Shown piece by piece: positions 10,039 to 19,451 of a DNA stretch of 64,000 nt; position 1 is the stretch's first letter; every line of letters starts with the position of its first letter. The DNA is taken from contig JANQJC010000107.1 of NCBI GenBank assembly GCA_028281825.1, positions 1-64,000 of the forward strand. Reading direction: 5' to 3'. Under the pieces are notes generated by a model. That model made no database searches and was not told the origin of the DNA. It worked only from the letters and a program-made list of their open reading frames with translations. Position numbers and translations under genes: made by a program. This DNA comes from Flavobacteriales bacterium. Lineage in GTDB: Bacteria > Bacteroidota > Bacteroidia > JANQJC01.

Positions 10039-10947
10039 GTGAAAGGAATTGTTGCAAAATCGACAGGTAGCTGGTATGAAGTATGGCTGGGGAATGGTGA
10101 AATGGTTAATGCACGCATTCGTGGGCAATTTCGCCTAAAAGGCATTAAAAGTACCAACCCAGTTGCTGTGGGCGACCATGTAGAGCTCCTAAAAAGCTCT
10201 GAAAATGAAGATTACGTAATCACTGAAATACACGATAGAAAAAACTATGTCATCCGTAAGGCCACCAATCTGAGCAAGCAATCGCATGTTATTGCAGCCA
10301 ACCTTGACCAGGCTATCGTTATAGCAACTTTAGTTCAGCCTAGAACTTCTCTTGGCTTTATTGACCGTTTCCTATGCACATGTGAAGCCTATGACGTTCC
10401 AGCAGCAATCATTTTCAATAAACTTGACCTGTACAATGATAAGCAGTTGACACAACTAAAGGAATATGAGGCGCTATACAACAACATAGGCTACACCTGC
10501 TTTAGCGTTTCGGCTACCGAGAGCACCAACCTCACGCGACTGAAAAAATTCATGAAAGACAAGGTTAATCTTGTTTCTGGGCACTCCGGTGTGGGCAAAT
10601 CCACCTTGGTAAATGCTATTGATAGCAAACTTGACCTGAGAGTAGGCAGCATTTCTGATTACCACGAAAAAGGCAAACACACCACCACATTTGCTGAAAT
10701 GTTTGAACTAGAGTTTGGCGGCTTTATTATCGATACGCCAGGCATCAAAGAGTTTGGTATGGTAAATATGGAGCCTGAAGAAATATCACATTATTTTCCC
10801 GAAATGATGCAACGCTTGCAGGACTGTAAATTTTATAACTGCACCCATGTAAACGAACCAGGTTGCGCAGTATTAAAAGCCCTTGAAGCTGGCGAGATAG
10901 CCCTCAGCAGATACCAGAATTATCTGAGCATTTTAGAAACCCTGTAA
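10039..10947 (+). CDS. rsgA: Ribosome small-subunit GTPase RsgA
   Basis: A circularly permuted GTPase that helps 30S subunit maturation. It begins at a GTG codon. Residues 1-70 form the OB fold, followed by G4 NKLD at 127-130, G1 GHSGVGKST at 181-189 and G3 DTPG at 232-235, in permuted order; the C-terminal zinc site is C263, C268, H270 and C276. At 302 residues it has the usual length. The GTG lies only 65 bases from the divergent gldA start, and a TA-rich -7-like sequence sits directly before it, so the leader is very short. A strong terminator follows. Confidence 0.96.
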   Translation: MKGIVAKSTGSWYEVWLGNGEMVNARIRGQFRLKGIKSTNPVAVGDHVELLKSSENEDYVITEIHDRKNYVIRKATNLSKQSHVIAANLDQAIVIATLVQPRTSLGFIDRFLCTCEAYDVPAAIIFNKLDLYNDKQLTQLKEYEALYNNIGYTCFSVSATESTNLTRLKKFMKDKVNLVSGHSGVGKSTLVNAIDSKLDLRVGSISDYHEKGKHTTTFAEMFELEFGGFIIDTPGIKEFGMVNMEPEEISHYFPEMMQRLQDCKFYNCTHVNEPGCAVLKALEAGEIALSRYQNYLSILETL

Positions 10948-10951
10948 AAAG

Positions 10952-10980
10952 AAAAGGCTACCAATTTGGTAGCCTTTTTA
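10952..10980 (+). terminator. Intrinsic terminator of rsgA
   Basis: Perfect stem AAAGGCTACCA/TGGTAGCCTTT with a 3-base loop, starting five bases after the stop codon and followed by a T-run. Its symmetry may also serve the convergent FKBP gene. Confidence 0.9.
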
Positions 10981-11005
10981 TAAATCACTTTTAGTAAACA
11001 CTTAT

Positions 11006-11692
11006 TTACTTTGACTCTATACCTAAAAGCTCTACTTCAAATATTAAAGTCTCATTAGGTCCTATCATACCACCAGCACCACGCTCACCATAAGCAAGGT
11101 TTGATGGAATATAAAATTTGTACTTAGCGCCAACTGACATCAATTGAATACCTTCTTGCCATCCTGGTATTACACCACCAAGCTCGAAAGAAAACGGTTT
11201 TCCACGCTCAACTGAGCTATCGAATACGGTACCATCAAGCAATGTTCCGTGATAGTGAGCTTCAACCACATCCTCTGCAGTAGGTTTAGGGCCTTCGCCT
11301 TCCTTAATCACTTCATATTGAAGACCACTTGCAGTTGTTGTCACGCATTCTTTCATCTTATTTTTTTCTAAGAAAGCTTTTCCTTTATCCAAGCTCTCTT
11401 TAGATTGCTGCTTGCCAAGTCCTTCAAAGTAGGTATTAATAACTCCTTGTGCTTCTTCTTTGGTTATTTTCAAATCACCATCTTCTAAGGCACTCCTTAA
11501 ACCATCTTCAAAGGCAACGGTATTTAAGCTATCTACTTTTGACTGTTTAAGATTGGCTCCTATACTCACACCCATTGCATAACTCACTGAGTCTAAATCA
11601 GACTTAAGCTCTACTTCTGTCTTTTTACCTGTTGAGCATGCAGCCATAAAAAGTACAGATGCACTTCCTAATATTAATAGCGACTTCTTCAT
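11006..11692 (-). CDS. FKBP-type peptidyl-prolyl isomerase, lipoprotein
   Basis: Cis-trans prolyl isomerase acting on exported proteins in the periplasm. The N-terminus is a lipoprotein signal with the acceptor Cys at residue 19 (LFMAACSTG). Residues 30-110 form the helical FKBP_N dimerisation domain and 120-228 the FKBP catalytic domain, with HYHGTLLDGTVFDSS and the GxIPGWxEG motif. It is followed after 17 bases by a paralogue in the same orientation; the order on the minus strand is paralogue first, then this gene, so the two are probably one transcript. Confidence 0.92.
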   Translation of the reverse strand: MKKSLLILGSASVLFMAACSTGKKTEVELKSDLDSVSYAMGVSIGANLKQSKVDSLNTVAFEDGLRSALEDGDLKITKEEAQGVINTYFEGLGKQQSKESLDKGKAFLEKNKMKECVTTTASGLQYEVIKEGEGPKPTAEDVVEAHYHGTLLDGTVFDSSVERGKPFSFELGGVIPGWQEGIQLMSVGAKYKFYIPSNLAYGERGAGGMIGPNETLIFEVELLGIESK

Positions 11693-11709
11693 TTGTCTAT
11701 TTATGTTTA

Positions 11710-12372
11710 TTATTTGTCGATTGAAATTAACTCTACTTCAAAAACAAGGGTTGAGTATGGACCAATTTTAGGGCCACTGCCCCTCTCACCATAAGCAAGG
11801 TTATATGGTAAATACAATTTCCATTTTGACCCTACAGGCATCAACTGAAGGGCTTCAGTCCACCCGGCAATTACACCCGAAACTGGGAACTGAATAGGCT
11901 CACCACGATCCACTGAACTATCGAATACGGTTCCATCAAGCAATGTTCCGTGATAATGAGTAGTTACCTTATCAGATATCGTTGGCTTCTCTCCCTCGCC
12001 CATTTTTATCACTTCATACTGTAAGCCACTGGCAGTAGTTGTCACACCATCACGTTTTCCGTTTTCTTCTAAAAACTTAGCGCCTTCAGCTTTCATTTTT
12101 TCTGATTGAGCAGCCCTAAGCTTGGTGAAGTAAGCATTTATAATTTGATTGGCTTGCGCCTCAGGAATTTGTGAGCCACCCTTAAACACATCCTCAAATC
12201 CTTTTTTAAAAGCATCTGAATTGTATTCAGTCATACCTTCTTTCATCAAATTACCAGCCACACTTGCACCAAGTGCATAGCTCACGCTATCAATTTCATT
12301 CTTCATTTTCACTTGCCCAAAAACATAGGGACTTATTATTGTTAGTATTAAAACTGTGATTATTCTATTCAT
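11710..12372 (-). CDS. FKBP-type peptidyl-prolyl isomerase, secreted paralogue
   Basis: Second member of the tandem FKBP pair. The start chosen is the ATG at 12372, which gives a normal Sec signal peptide ending YVFGQ; an upstream in-frame ATG at 12405 would bury it behind eleven residues. Domain order matches the neighbour: FKBP_N helical domain, then an FKBP domain with HYHGTLLDGTVFDSS and SGVIAGWTEA. Unlike its partner it lacks a lipobox Cys, so it is probably soluble in the periplasm. Confidence 0.9.
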   Translation of the reverse strand: MNRIITVLILTIISPYVFGQVKMKNEIDSVSYALGASVAGNLMKEGMTEYNSDAFKKGFEDVFKGGSQIPEAQANQIINAYFTKLRAAQSEKMKAEGAKFLEENGKRDGVTTTASGLQYEVIKMGEGEKPTISDKVTTHYHGTLLDGTVFDSSVDRGEPIQFPVSGVIAGWTEALQLMPVGSKWKLYLPYNLAYGERGSGPKIGPYSTLVFEVELISIDK

Positions 12373-12488
12373 ATCAAAAACTTTGGGCTGGCGAATATAA
12401 AACAAATATTACCCTGAGGGAAATTTTTTAAAAAACAATCTCCTCAAGACAAAAATTAAATGAAATACACTGTGATTATTATTTGTAC

Positions 12489-12680
12489 CTAGCGTTTAAT
12501 AACTGCTAATTGATACTTCAGTCCGTAGTTTTGAAAAACCCAGTTTTCCAAATCACGCAACTCGCTCTCAGTAAGGTACTTTATAGATTTAAACAACTCC
12601 TTTTTAAATAGCCTAAGGTCAAAACTCACCTTTCTCAGAATGGTTTTGGTATACTCCAACATCTTTTCCATCTTCTTCAT
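12489..12680 (-). CDS. Small conserved Bacteroidota protein, unknown function
   Basis: A 63-residue basic, helical protein with no signal peptide. The core (LEYTKTILRKVSFD, LFKKELFKS, then an ELRDLENW stretch) matches a pattern I recall in small uncharacterised proteins of this phylum, which argues the frame is real. An internal Met at residue 7 could also start it. The neighbours (FKBP and an exported unknown) say nothing about its role. Confidence 0.65.
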   Translation of the reverse strand: MKKMEKMLEYTKTILRKVSFDLRLFKKELFKSIKYLTESELRDLENWVFQNYGLKYQLAVIKR

Positions 12681-12765
12681 TGCTTAGTTTTTGGATTACT
12701 AATAAACGAAAAAATACCATGATATTATTGCCTAAAACATGGTTTTAATACTTATTAACAATTAT

Positions 12766-13488
12766 TTACTCAGATAGTTTTGATAATTGGTCAGAAATAG
12801 CTTGATCGCCCGGCAAATATTCACTTGCGAAATTCAATACCACCTTGGCAGAATCGGCAAACTCGTTTTGCACTAATAAATCAGAGAACATCACTACAGA
12901 TTGGGAAAAAGCTGGCCTCACAATATCATCTGGCACATAATCCATCTCCATTCCTTTAACGGCTGCCTTTATGTTTCTCTCAGCCTCAAAATTGTTATTG
13001 TTGTGTGCATCACATATTCCTCTCATATACAATATCCCATCATCCATAGGAAATATTTCTACCAAATACTTATAGGTATAAGTCGCTTTCCTGTAATCTT
13101 CTTCTTTCATAAGATCCATACAACGCTGTATGCCTTCTTTCTTGAGAGTGGTTAGATAGTCCATATTCGCGTCCTTCAAACCCTCCTCATCATACTTGAT
13201 AAACTTGGCTGCATTTTTCAACGCATCTTTAAATGGGTCCTTATAATACTCAATAATCTTCGGATCCTCAGAGTGAGAAATCTCGTACCAACCCATTGAA
13301 GCCCACAGATAAAGCTCCGCATTCTTACGATCTTTGTATATCTTGGCATCTGCCTTATAGGTTATATCTTCATATTTCTCTTTTTCCCACAACTTGAGGA
13401 ATTTATCTTCTTTTCCATCCACCACCTGGGAAAAACTTACACTATTGAACAGCACACACGCCATCGCTAAAAAGAAATTCTTTCTCAT
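12766..13488 (-). CDS. Exported helical (TPR-like) protein, unknown function
   Basis: A 240-residue protein with an N-terminal signal peptide (MRKNFFLAMACVLF, cleavage near SFSQ). The mature part is helical with repeated Y/A/L spacing suggestive of degenerate TPR or SEL1-type helices (about 40-230). No catalytic motif was recognised. It stands alone with moderate intergenic gaps on both sides. Confidence 0.7.
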   Translation of the reverse strand: MRKNFFLAMACVLFNSVSFSQVVDGKEDKFLKLWEKEKYEDITYKADAKIYKDRKNAELYLWASMGWYEISHSEDPKIIEYYKDPFKDALKNAAKFIKYDEEGLKDANMDYLTTLKKEGIQRCMDLMKEEDYRKATYTYKYLVEIFPMDDGILYMRGICDAHNNNNFEAERNIKAAVKGMEMDYVPDDIVRPAFSQSVVMFSDLLVQNEFADSAKVVLNFASEYLPGDQAISDQLSKLSE

Positions 13489-13659
13489 TTTAAAATTTAA
13501 TAGTAAAAGATTTGGTTTCCGCTAATCTAAGACATTCGGGGCAAACACGCATGTTAATTGCCAAAAGTTTTTATTAACATCTTTTCAAAGCATCTTTGTT
13601 TGAATCAAAAAGAGGCACCACAAAGGCACCCCTTCCTAAACTCTATATTTCAGATTCTA

Positions 13660-14244
13660 CTATTCTCCAACTATTCCGTCGAAATGGAACTCAACGGTCC
13701 AATGACCCAAAACACGGTTGTTATTTAAGAATACATAAAACTTCAATCTTTTTCCAGCTCCATCTTTCTTCTCAATAGCCAAAAACTTCTTAAACTCAGT
13801 ATCTTCAAGATAGATATCGTTAGTCTTATCTTTCTCTGTAAAAGTAAAGTTATCTCCCACGCACTCTTGAACAGCGGCTTTCACTTCCTCATACTTTTTT
13901 GACAATGGCCCGGGAGCAAAATTGTTCTTACCAATGAAACACTCACACTCTGGGTAATAACCCGCGTCTTCTGATGCATTAATATAACATTCGGCGCCCT
14001 CAAGGCTTACAGTAGATACATTAAAAGGCCTCTCCTTACCCGATATCACTCTTGTCGTTTCTTCACCTCTCAATGAGTCAAAAGATTTCCTGGCTGCATC
14101 GATGATTTTTTTCAGGTTCTCGCAGAAATTATCATCAACAGGTATAACCACCTTGGTTGGCTCCTTAGCTTCATCATCTCCCACCGCTAATACTGGAGCT
14201 AGTAGCCCAAGAATAAGAAATGCCGATAGAATACTCTTTTTCAT
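13660..14244 (-). CDS. Exported protein of unknown function
   Basis: A 194-residue protein with a Sec signal peptide (MKKSILSAFLILGLLAPVLA). The mature part is charged and has three Cys near 92-103 in a CYINAS...YPECECF region that could form a disulfide, then a beta-rich C-terminus (LKFYVFLNNNRVLGHW). I do not recognise a family. It probably acts in the periplasm. Confidence 0.7.
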   Translation of the reverse strand: MKKSILSAFLILGLLAPVLAVGDDEAKEPTKVVIPVDDNFCENLKKIIDAARKSFDSLRGEETTRVISGKERPFNVSTVSLEGAECYINASEDAGYYPECECFIGKNNFAPGPLSKKYEEVKAAVQECVGDNFTFTEKDKTNDIYLEDTEFKKFLAIEKKDGAGKRLKFYVFLNNNRVLGHWTVEFHFDGIVGE

Positions 14245-14328
14245 GGTATGTGTTTTTTGTTAGTGGTGATAAAAATATTAATTATTATCTATTTGCAGCA
14301 AAAAACACACCGAAAGATTAACGAGGCA

Positions 14329-15345
14329 TTACTCCAAATTGAGTAAATACTTTGTCCTTTTGAGCGCTAAGTCATAATCTGGTTTAATACTTAAGGCATG
14401 GGTGTACTCAGCTTTTGCTTTTTTTTCATCACCCATAGCCTCGTAACACAAGCCACGCATATATATGGCCTGGTAGTATTGCGGATCACACTTCACTGCA
14501 TCTTCAAAATGCTTTAATGCCTGCTCATTCACCCTCAAGTACTCATAATGTATGTATCCCAGATTGTAGTGAGCATACTTATAGTTTGGGTCAACTTGAA
14601 TAGCTTGATTATAGGCCTTAATAGCTTTATTGAGCGAATCTACTCCTTGGTAATAAAGCCCCATATCATAATAAACCATTGGATTCTCCGGTTGAATATT
14701 GGCCGCATTCTCCAGATAAGCTATAGCTAATTTATTCTTCTTTGCCGTATATAAGATACCTAAGTTTAGGTATGCTTTAAAATGGCGTTGGTTGTTTTCT
14801 ACAGTCTGTTGTAAATTTACTATCGCCTTGGCAGTGTCCTGCATATCCAAAAAATTCACAGCCCTTAGAAAATATGCACTCGCATTTCTTGAATCCTGTT
14901 CTAATACCTTATTGGCATATTCAAGTGATGAACGATAATCCTTGTCGTAGAGTTTGAATTCACTCAATTTTAGTAAGGCATCTACATTATTAGGATTCAA
15001 TTGAAGGCTTTTATTCAAAGCCTTCTCACACTTGGGTAATGCCTTCATGTACAAGTAAGCATCAGCAAGTGTCACATAATAAGCGGAGTTTAATGAATCT
15101 ATCTCAATGGCTTTACTTACATCCACCATTGCCTCGTTGTATCTCCCCTGGTCAAGAAGATAGTTGGCCCTTCTAAAGTAAGGATCAGCTACGTCAGGGT
15201 CAGCCTCAATTTCCGCATTGAGCTTAGCCAGTCCAGGTTCAACTTGCTCCAGATTGGTAGCAGTCTGCTCTCCCTTCTTCGGGTCTTTACAACTATACCA
15301 CCCAACAAGAGCCGCACAAAACAATAAAAGAAATGCTTTATTCAT
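14329..15345 (-). CDS. TPR-repeat lipoprotein
   Basis: A probable lipoprotein: hydrophobic start then a Cys at YSCKD. The start at 15345 (Met-Asn-Lys) gives the more normal signal; the upstream ATG at 15357 is also in frame. Either start overlaps the end of recA (8 or 20 bases), so translation may be coupled. Residues 50-335 are about eight 34-residue TPR units (A-Y-Y-x-G patterns). It is likely a protein-interaction scaffold at the periplasmic face of a membrane. The bcp-recA-TPR order suggests one transcript. Confidence 0.85.
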   Translation of the reverse strand: MNKAFLLLFCAALVGWYSCKDPKKGEQTATNLEQVEPGLAKLNAEIEADPDVADPYFRRANYLLDQGRYNEAMVDVSKAIEIDSLNSAYYVTLADAYLYMKALPKCEKALNKSLQLNPNNVDALLKLSEFKLYDKDYRSSLEYANKVLEQDSRNASAYFLRAVNFLDMQDTAKAIVNLQQTVENNQRHFKAYLNLGILYTAKKNKLAIAYLENAANIQPENPMVYYDMGLYYQGVDSLNKAIKAYNQAIQVDPNYKYAHYNLGYIHYEYLRVNEQALKHFEDAVKCDPQYYQAIYMRGLCYEAMGDEKKAKAEYTHALSIKPDYDLALKRTKYLLNLE

Positions 15346-16372
15346 TAACTGCTTCATGCTCCACCTCAGAATTAGTAAGCGCCGCCCTTATCTTACTTTC
15401 CAGTTCTTCCATTACCTCTGGGTTATCTTCCAAGAGTTGCTTTACGGCATCCCTACCCTGCCCCAGCTTGGTCTCATCATAACTAAACCAGGAGCCGCTT
15501 TTCTTAACGATGTTTAGCTCTACACCAAGGTCGATTATCTCACCCGTTTTCGATATACCTTGTCCGTACATGATGTCAAATTCAGCCTTGCGGAATGGGG
15601 GAGCCACCTTGTTCTTCACTACCTTAACCCTCACCCTATTACCTGAAACATCATCAGAGTCTTTAATCTGGCTTATCCTACGGATATCTAACCTTACTGA
15701 AGCATAAAACTTCAAAGCGTTACCACCAGTAGTTGTTTCTGGGTTACCAAACATCACTCCAATCTTTTCTCTCAATTGATTGATGAATATACAACAGCAG
15801 CCAGTTTTGCTTATAGTTGCAGTCAACTTTCTGAGAGCTTGTGACATCAACCTCGCCTGGAGACCCATTTTTGAGTCACCCATTTCACCTTCAATCTCAC
15901 TCTTAGGGGTGAGTGCTGCAACCGAATCTATTACAATTATATCAATCGCACCAGAACGAATAAGGTTTTCAGCAATTTCTAAAGCTTGCTCTCCATTGTC
16001 AGGCTGTGAGATTAAAAGGTTTTCAATGTCAACACCCAGTTTCTCAGCATAGTACCTGTCAAAAGCGTGCTCGGCATCAATAATGGCTGCAATACCACCT
16101 TGCTTCTGTGCTTCAGCAATAGCATGCAAAGCCAATGTAGTTTTACCTGATGACTCAGGACCGTATATTTCAATTATCCTACCTCTTGGAAAACCGCCAA
16201 TACCAATAGCAGAATCGAGAGTAATGGAACCGGTTGAAATGGCACCAGTTGTTACTACCGGTGTATCACCCAGACGCATAATTGAGCCTTTTCCATATGA
16301 TTTTTCAAGCCTTTCAAGTGTAGTTTGCAGTGCCTTTAGCTTTTGCGCTTCCTGTTGTTTTTCCTTTGCCAT
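15338..16372 (-). CDS. recA: Recombinase RecA
   Basis: DNA strand exchange and SOS co-protease. The 344-residue product has Walker [10 protein letters not shown] at 71-79, an EHAFD motif where many species have EHALD, and the [19 protein letters not shown] segment covering loop L1 to L2. Length is standard. It begins 23 bases after bcp on the same strand and overlaps the following TPR lipoprotein gene. No LexA-like box was seen before it. Confidence 0.98.
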   Translation of the reverse strand: MAKEKQQEAQKLKALQTTLERLEKSYGKGSIMRLGDTPVVTTGAISTGSITLDSAIGIGGFPRGRIIEIYGPESSGKTTLALHAIAEAQKQGGIAAIIDAEHAFDRYYAEKLGVDIENLLISQPDNGEQALEIAENLIRSGAIDIIVIDSVAALTPKSEIEGEMGDSKMGLQARLMSQALRKLTATISKTGCCCIFINQLREKIGVMFGNPETTTGGNALKFYASVRLDIRRISQIKDSDDVSGNRVRVKVVKNKVAPPFRKAEFDIMYGQGISKTGEIIDLGVELNIVKKSGSWFSYDETKLGQGRDAVKQLLEDNPEVMEELESKIRAALTNSEVEHEAVNE

Positions 16373-16395
16373 GATACTTAATTATTAAAAATGTT

Positions 16396-16845
16396 TTATT
16401 TCAGTATTTGTTCAGTATGAGTTTTTGTTTTAACCTTTTCGATAATCTCTTCAATTATTCCCTCTTCTGAGATAACAAATGTAGTGCGTATAATGCCCAT
16501 AAATTCCCTACCCATGAATTTTTTTAATCCCCAAACCCCATAGTCATTGATAACCTTCATATCCGTATCAGCTATCAAAGGAAAAGGCAAATCAAACTTC
16601 TTGATAAAATTTTGGTGCTTTTTCTCAGTATCGGCGCTCACACCTATCACTACATATCCTTGTTTTAATAACTCTTGGTAGTTATCCCTCAAATTACATG
16701 CTTGATTAGTGCAACCCGGTGTATTATCCTTCGGGTAGAAGTAAAGTACTACTTTTTTTCCTTTAAACTGCTCTAAAGTAATTTCTTCTCCATTTTCGTT
16801 CTTCGCCTTTATTTTTGGTGCTTTATCCCCTACTTTCAGTTTCAT
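16396..16845 (-). CDS. bcp: Thioredoxin-dependent thiol peroxidase (Bcp/PrxQ)
   Basis: Cytosolic peroxiredoxin reducing hydroperoxides. Residues 40-55 contain the PKDNTPGCTNQAC motif: peroxidatic Cys45 and the resolving Cys50 typical of the PrxQ alpha-2 type. The 149-residue length is normal. A good promoter lies upstream (16874-16903), and recA follows after a short gap, so peroxide defence and recombination may share a transcript. Confidence 0.95.
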   Translation of the reverse strand: MKLKVGDKAPKIKAKNENGEEITLEQFKGKKVVLYFYPKDNTPGCTNQACNLRDNYQELLKQGYVVIGVSADTEKKHQNFIKKFDLPFPLIADTDMKVINDYGVWGLKKFMGREFMGIIRTTFVISEEGIIEEIIEKVKTKTHTEQILK

Positions 16846-16873
16846 TGAAATTTTATTTTGAAATAATTATCGG

Positions 16874-16903
16874 CAAATATATGACAATTTTTTCGTCAAG
16901 CAA
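16874..16903 (-). promoter_or_regulatory. Bacteroidota-type promoter for bcp-recA
   Basis: On the minus strand, TTG (-33 region, 16903-16901), 19 bases, then TATATTTG (-7, 16881-16874), matching the phylum consensus. The bcp ATG is 28 bases further on. Confidence 0.6.
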
Positions 16904-16972
16904 TTTTTTATACAAATAATTCAAAAATATGCTTTGGTTCCAAATCAACTTTACCCGAATATATACAAATGC

Positions 16973-17005
16973 AAAACGCCCCCACCTTATAAAGGCAAGG
17001 GCGCT
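16973..17005 (-). terminator. Intrinsic terminator after the Cys/His-rich trio
   Basis: Read on the minus strand, a long GC-rich stem (GCGCCCTTGCCTT paired with AAGGTGGGGGCG, with mismatches) is followed by TTTT. It lies 28 bases after the stop of the His-rich lipoprotein and before the bcp promoter. Confidence 0.7.
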
Positions 17006-17032
17006 TCTCAAAAAAATCAACCCAATTGATGA

Positions 17033-17443
17033 TTACATAGGATGTGAGTGGAATGTCTCCGTAGTTTCAGCTTCATTATCACTACCATCCGTTGCAACTG
17101 CCTTAATTGTAAAGTCAGTGTGTTGGCCACCATTATCAAGAATTATAGTCCCATCATAGCTATATGTTTTACCATCTGTATCGTGATCGTGATTATGGAA
17201 TACCTCATCACCATCTGCATCACGTGTTATAGTTGTAACTACCCCATGCAACTCGGTATCATCAGTTGCTTCTATCTTATACTGCACAGTATCACTATTG
17301 TGATAAGCACCATTGTGCATAGGGGTAATCAAAGTAATTGTAACTGTTGGTTTTGTAGTATCGCCTTCATCTTCTTTTTTGCAGGCTAATACTGTCATTG
17401 CTAAAGCCAATAATGTTATGATTGTTAATTTTGTTGTTTTCAT
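17033..17443 (-). CDS. His-rich lipoprotein (DUF4625-like), possible metal binder
   Basis: A 136-residue lipoprotein with the acceptor Cys at residue 21 (TVLACKKE). The mature part is an Ig-like beta domain (PTVTITLITPMHNGAYHNSDTV onward) similar in style to DUF4625 proteins. It holds an HNHDHD cluster in the middle and ends in HSHPM, giving clustered His ligands. It starts 25 bases after the OMP gene on the same strand and is probably the last gene of that transcript. Metal binding is inferred from composition; substrate not known. Confidence 0.75.
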   Translation of the reverse strand: MKTTKLTIITLLALAMTVLACKKEDEGDTTKPTVTITLITPMHNGAYHNSDTVQYKIEATDDTELHGVVTTITRDADGDEVFHNHDHDTDGKTYSYDGTIILDNGGQHTDFTIKAVATDGSDNEAETTETFHSHPM

Positions 17444-17468
17444 TGTATTAATGTTTTAAAAAGTTTGT

Positions 17469-18377
17469 TTAATTAAAGTGATAAGCTATTCCGCTTACAA
17501 TTCTAAATTTGTTGTTTAACTGATATCCTGTCAGCTTTTCATATGCTGGCACTTGCCCCGTTACACTGATTTTCAGCTTATTGATAAACACGTCCAAGCC
17601 AACTGAACCAAACAGTACCGCACCACCGGTATTCAGGTAGTCTCGTTTATTTATCTGATCCATTCTGGCGGTTTCCAAATAAAATCCAGCATTGGGGATA
17701 AATGATAACTTGTCTCGCTTTATCCAATAGAATCCATGCGCTGACGCATTAAGCCTATTAGCAAAATGAAAGCCATTTTTGTTTGTACCATTTATCTTAT
17801 ATGAAACATCTGCACTAATACCTAATTTTTTACGCCTGCCTGAGTATGTCGCGGTAATGAGGTAGTCTAGACTACCAGTACCTGTTTGTGAGTGCGGCTC
17901 TATTTCGCCGTTATTCTCAGCCTTATTATAACTACCTGTTGGGAGCTTTATACCACCACCAGCAAATAATTGCCTGGCTCGGTTATTCTCCGTATCATCC
18001 TTAAAAAGTATGCGGTACTGGGCTATAAGCATGGCATCACCCAAACCTTCAAAGGTTTTCAAGCTTTCACCTTCGTATAACCTATTGCTCACGTAGGGCA
18101 AAACTACGTACAACTGCACTTTTTGATGTGGGTAGTATCGGGCGTATAAGTCCAGGGTATTATAATGGTCATTTGAAGTTCCCTGGTTTTCATGGTGGTG
18201 AACTTCACCATCGCCATGAAAGTGTGGAACGTTACCACTAAAAAACCTGTACCGCCATCTTAGACCAATAGCATTGCTCTCAACCTGTGGCTGCACACCC
18301 ATATAACACCCGCATAAATCACATGCGGCCGACGATAAACTCATGAGCAGGCATATAAAGCCTATCCATGTCCTCAT
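17469..18377 (-). CDS. Outer-membrane beta-barrel-like protein with CxxCxC and His cluster
   Basis: A 302-residue exported protein. Directly after the signal peptide comes CDLCGCYMG, a CxxCxC motif at the mature N-terminus, then at about 52-64 an HFHGDGEVHHHE cluster. The rest is alternating beta strands (LRWRYRFF, LYARYYP, FNRVRL-like) ending FRIVSGIAYHFN, with a terminal Phe/Asn typical of outer-membrane barrels. Such proteins are often annotated only as transporter. The flanking genes share Cys/His motifs, so a role in export or sensing of a soft metal is a reasonable inference, not shown. Confidence 0.75.
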   Translation of the reverse strand: MRTWIGFICLLMSLSSAACDLCGCYMGVQPQVESNAIGLRWRYRFFSGNVPHFHGDGEVHHHENQGTSNDHYNTLDLYARYYPHQKVQLYVVLPYVSNRLYEGESLKTFEGLGDAMLIAQYRILFKDDTENNRARQLFAGGGIKLPTGSYNKAENNGEIEPHSQTGTGSLDYLITATYSGRRKKLGISADVSYKINGTNKNGFHFANRLNASAHGFYWIKRDKLSFIPNAGFYLETARMDQINKRDYLNTGGAVLFGSVGLDVFINKLKISVTGQVPAYEKLTGYQLNNKFRIVSGIAYHFN

Positions 18378-18458
18378 TTCATTCTATTGATATTGCGCAA
18401 TATGCGCTGTAAAACATTGGTATCAGGACGTCACCAAAAGTGACGCATCTTGGTGATA

Positions 18459-18839
18459 CTATACCAATTGAGGCGGTGGCGTTGGTGGGGTGAAACCTAA
18501 TGATTCTGCAGCTTCACTATAGGTAAAGAATTGTGCATGTTTCTCACTCTTGATAAAAGATACAATTTTAACCTCGTGAATTATCTCTACTAATCTTATT
18601 CTGTGAAACTCGCTTGTTTGGCCTTTAGCTTCATCATCTTTGGTCTCAGCCATTTCTTTCATCATATGGCATTTACCATTACACTGTAGCTCTGGTTTGT
18701 TCTTATTCTCACACAGCACTTGAGAATAAAACTCGTAATTCACTTGGTAGTCTACAAAAACAAAAGCAGCCCTCATGCTGAATGCCACATAAACCAGGGC
18801 AAACAGGAGACAGATAATATTTAACTTTTGTTTTGTCAT
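18459..18839 (-). CDS. Small membrane-anchored protein with CNGKCHM motif
   Basis: The ATG at 18839 gives 126 residues: an N-terminal membrane segment (about 5-26), an extracytoplasmic domain with LCENKNKPELQCNGKCHMM (three Cys, one His and two Met within 17 residues), and a Pro-rich tail ending TPPPQLV. A longer frame to 18899 exists but overlaps the upstream gene, and a promoter -7 element sits 15 bases before 18839. It is first in a three-gene set with the CxxCxC barrel protein and the His-rich lipoprotein. The motif suggests copper or another soft metal; that is inference. Confidence 0.75.
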   Translation of the reverse strand: MTKQKLNIICLLFALVYVAFSMRAAFVFVDYQVNYEFYSQVLCENKNKPELQCNGKCHMMKEMAETKDDEAKGQTSEFHRIRLVEIIHEVKIVSFIKSEKHAQFFTYSEAAESLGFTPPTPPPQLV

Positions 18840-18853
18840 TAGATTCTGCGATG

Positions 18854-18861
18854 CAAATATA
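18854..18861 (-). promoter_or_regulatory. -7 promoter element for the Cys/His-rich trio
   Basis: TATATTTG on the minus strand, 15 bases before the chosen start at 18839 and close to the end of the upstream DUF4199-like gene. A TTTG lies 23 bases upstream, slightly far for the phylum consensus, so the -33 part is weak. Confidence 0.5.
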
Positions 18862-18867
18862 CTACAA

Positions 18868-19404
18868 TTAACGAGCGAAGCGCCCAAAAACAACAGCACT
18901 TATCAACGAGAACACGCCACCACCAATCATGGAAAACATCAAGGTAGATGTAGCCTGAATAAACGGGGAGAAAAACTGCCTGATACCTTCCTCTGCTTCT
19001 TTTATTTCCTTCTCTGTAGCTTGTGAGCTTTCCATAAATTCAACATTCTGCCTGATTACTTCAGCTACTATTTCATAATCGATAAACTTAAAGTAGATGT
19101 AGGTAAAAACAGCAACTATCACAGCTGCAATGCCCACTACCTTGATTCCCGACTTAAAAGCATCCTGAAATAGAAAAATGTCACCTTCATTATTCAGTTT
19201 ACTCACAAACACGCCTATTGGCACAGCCAGAAACACTATGCCCAATTCAATGATATCTACTTGCCTAAAAGCAATTGACCCAAGTATTTCGGTAAAATAG
19301 TGCAAAAGCCTTGGCACACAGGCTAAAATCCCCGCCACAAATCCTATTACAAATGGAGTTTTCAAAAATGGAAATTGAAGGTGAGCGTCAAAGTTAAAAA
19401 TCAC
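18868..19404 (-). CDS. DUF4199-like integral membrane protein
   Basis: A 178-residue protein with four membrane segments (about 17-35, 48-66, 84-106 and 152-174) and a charged loop at 115-148 (ATEKEIKEAEEG). This arrangement fits the DUF4199 family, common and uncharacterised in Bacteroidota. The only upstream start is a GTG at 19404; no internal Met gives the full first helix. Function unknown. It lies directly upstream of the Cys/His trio but has its own 3' boundary, so linkage is uncertain. Confidence 0.65.
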   Translation of the reverse strand: MIFNFDAHLQFPFLKTPFVIGFVAGILACVPRLLHYFTEILGSIAFRQVDIIELGIVFLAVPIGVFVSKLNNEGDIFLFQDAFKSGIKVVGIAAVIVAVFTYIYFKFIDYEIVAEVIRQNVEFMESSQATEKEIKEAEEGIRQFFSPFIQATSTLMFSMIGGGVFSLISAVVFGRFAR

Positions 19405-19451
19405 AGATTAAATCCTAACGATTAAGTAAAGATTAAAAGTCTTGTAGCTAC

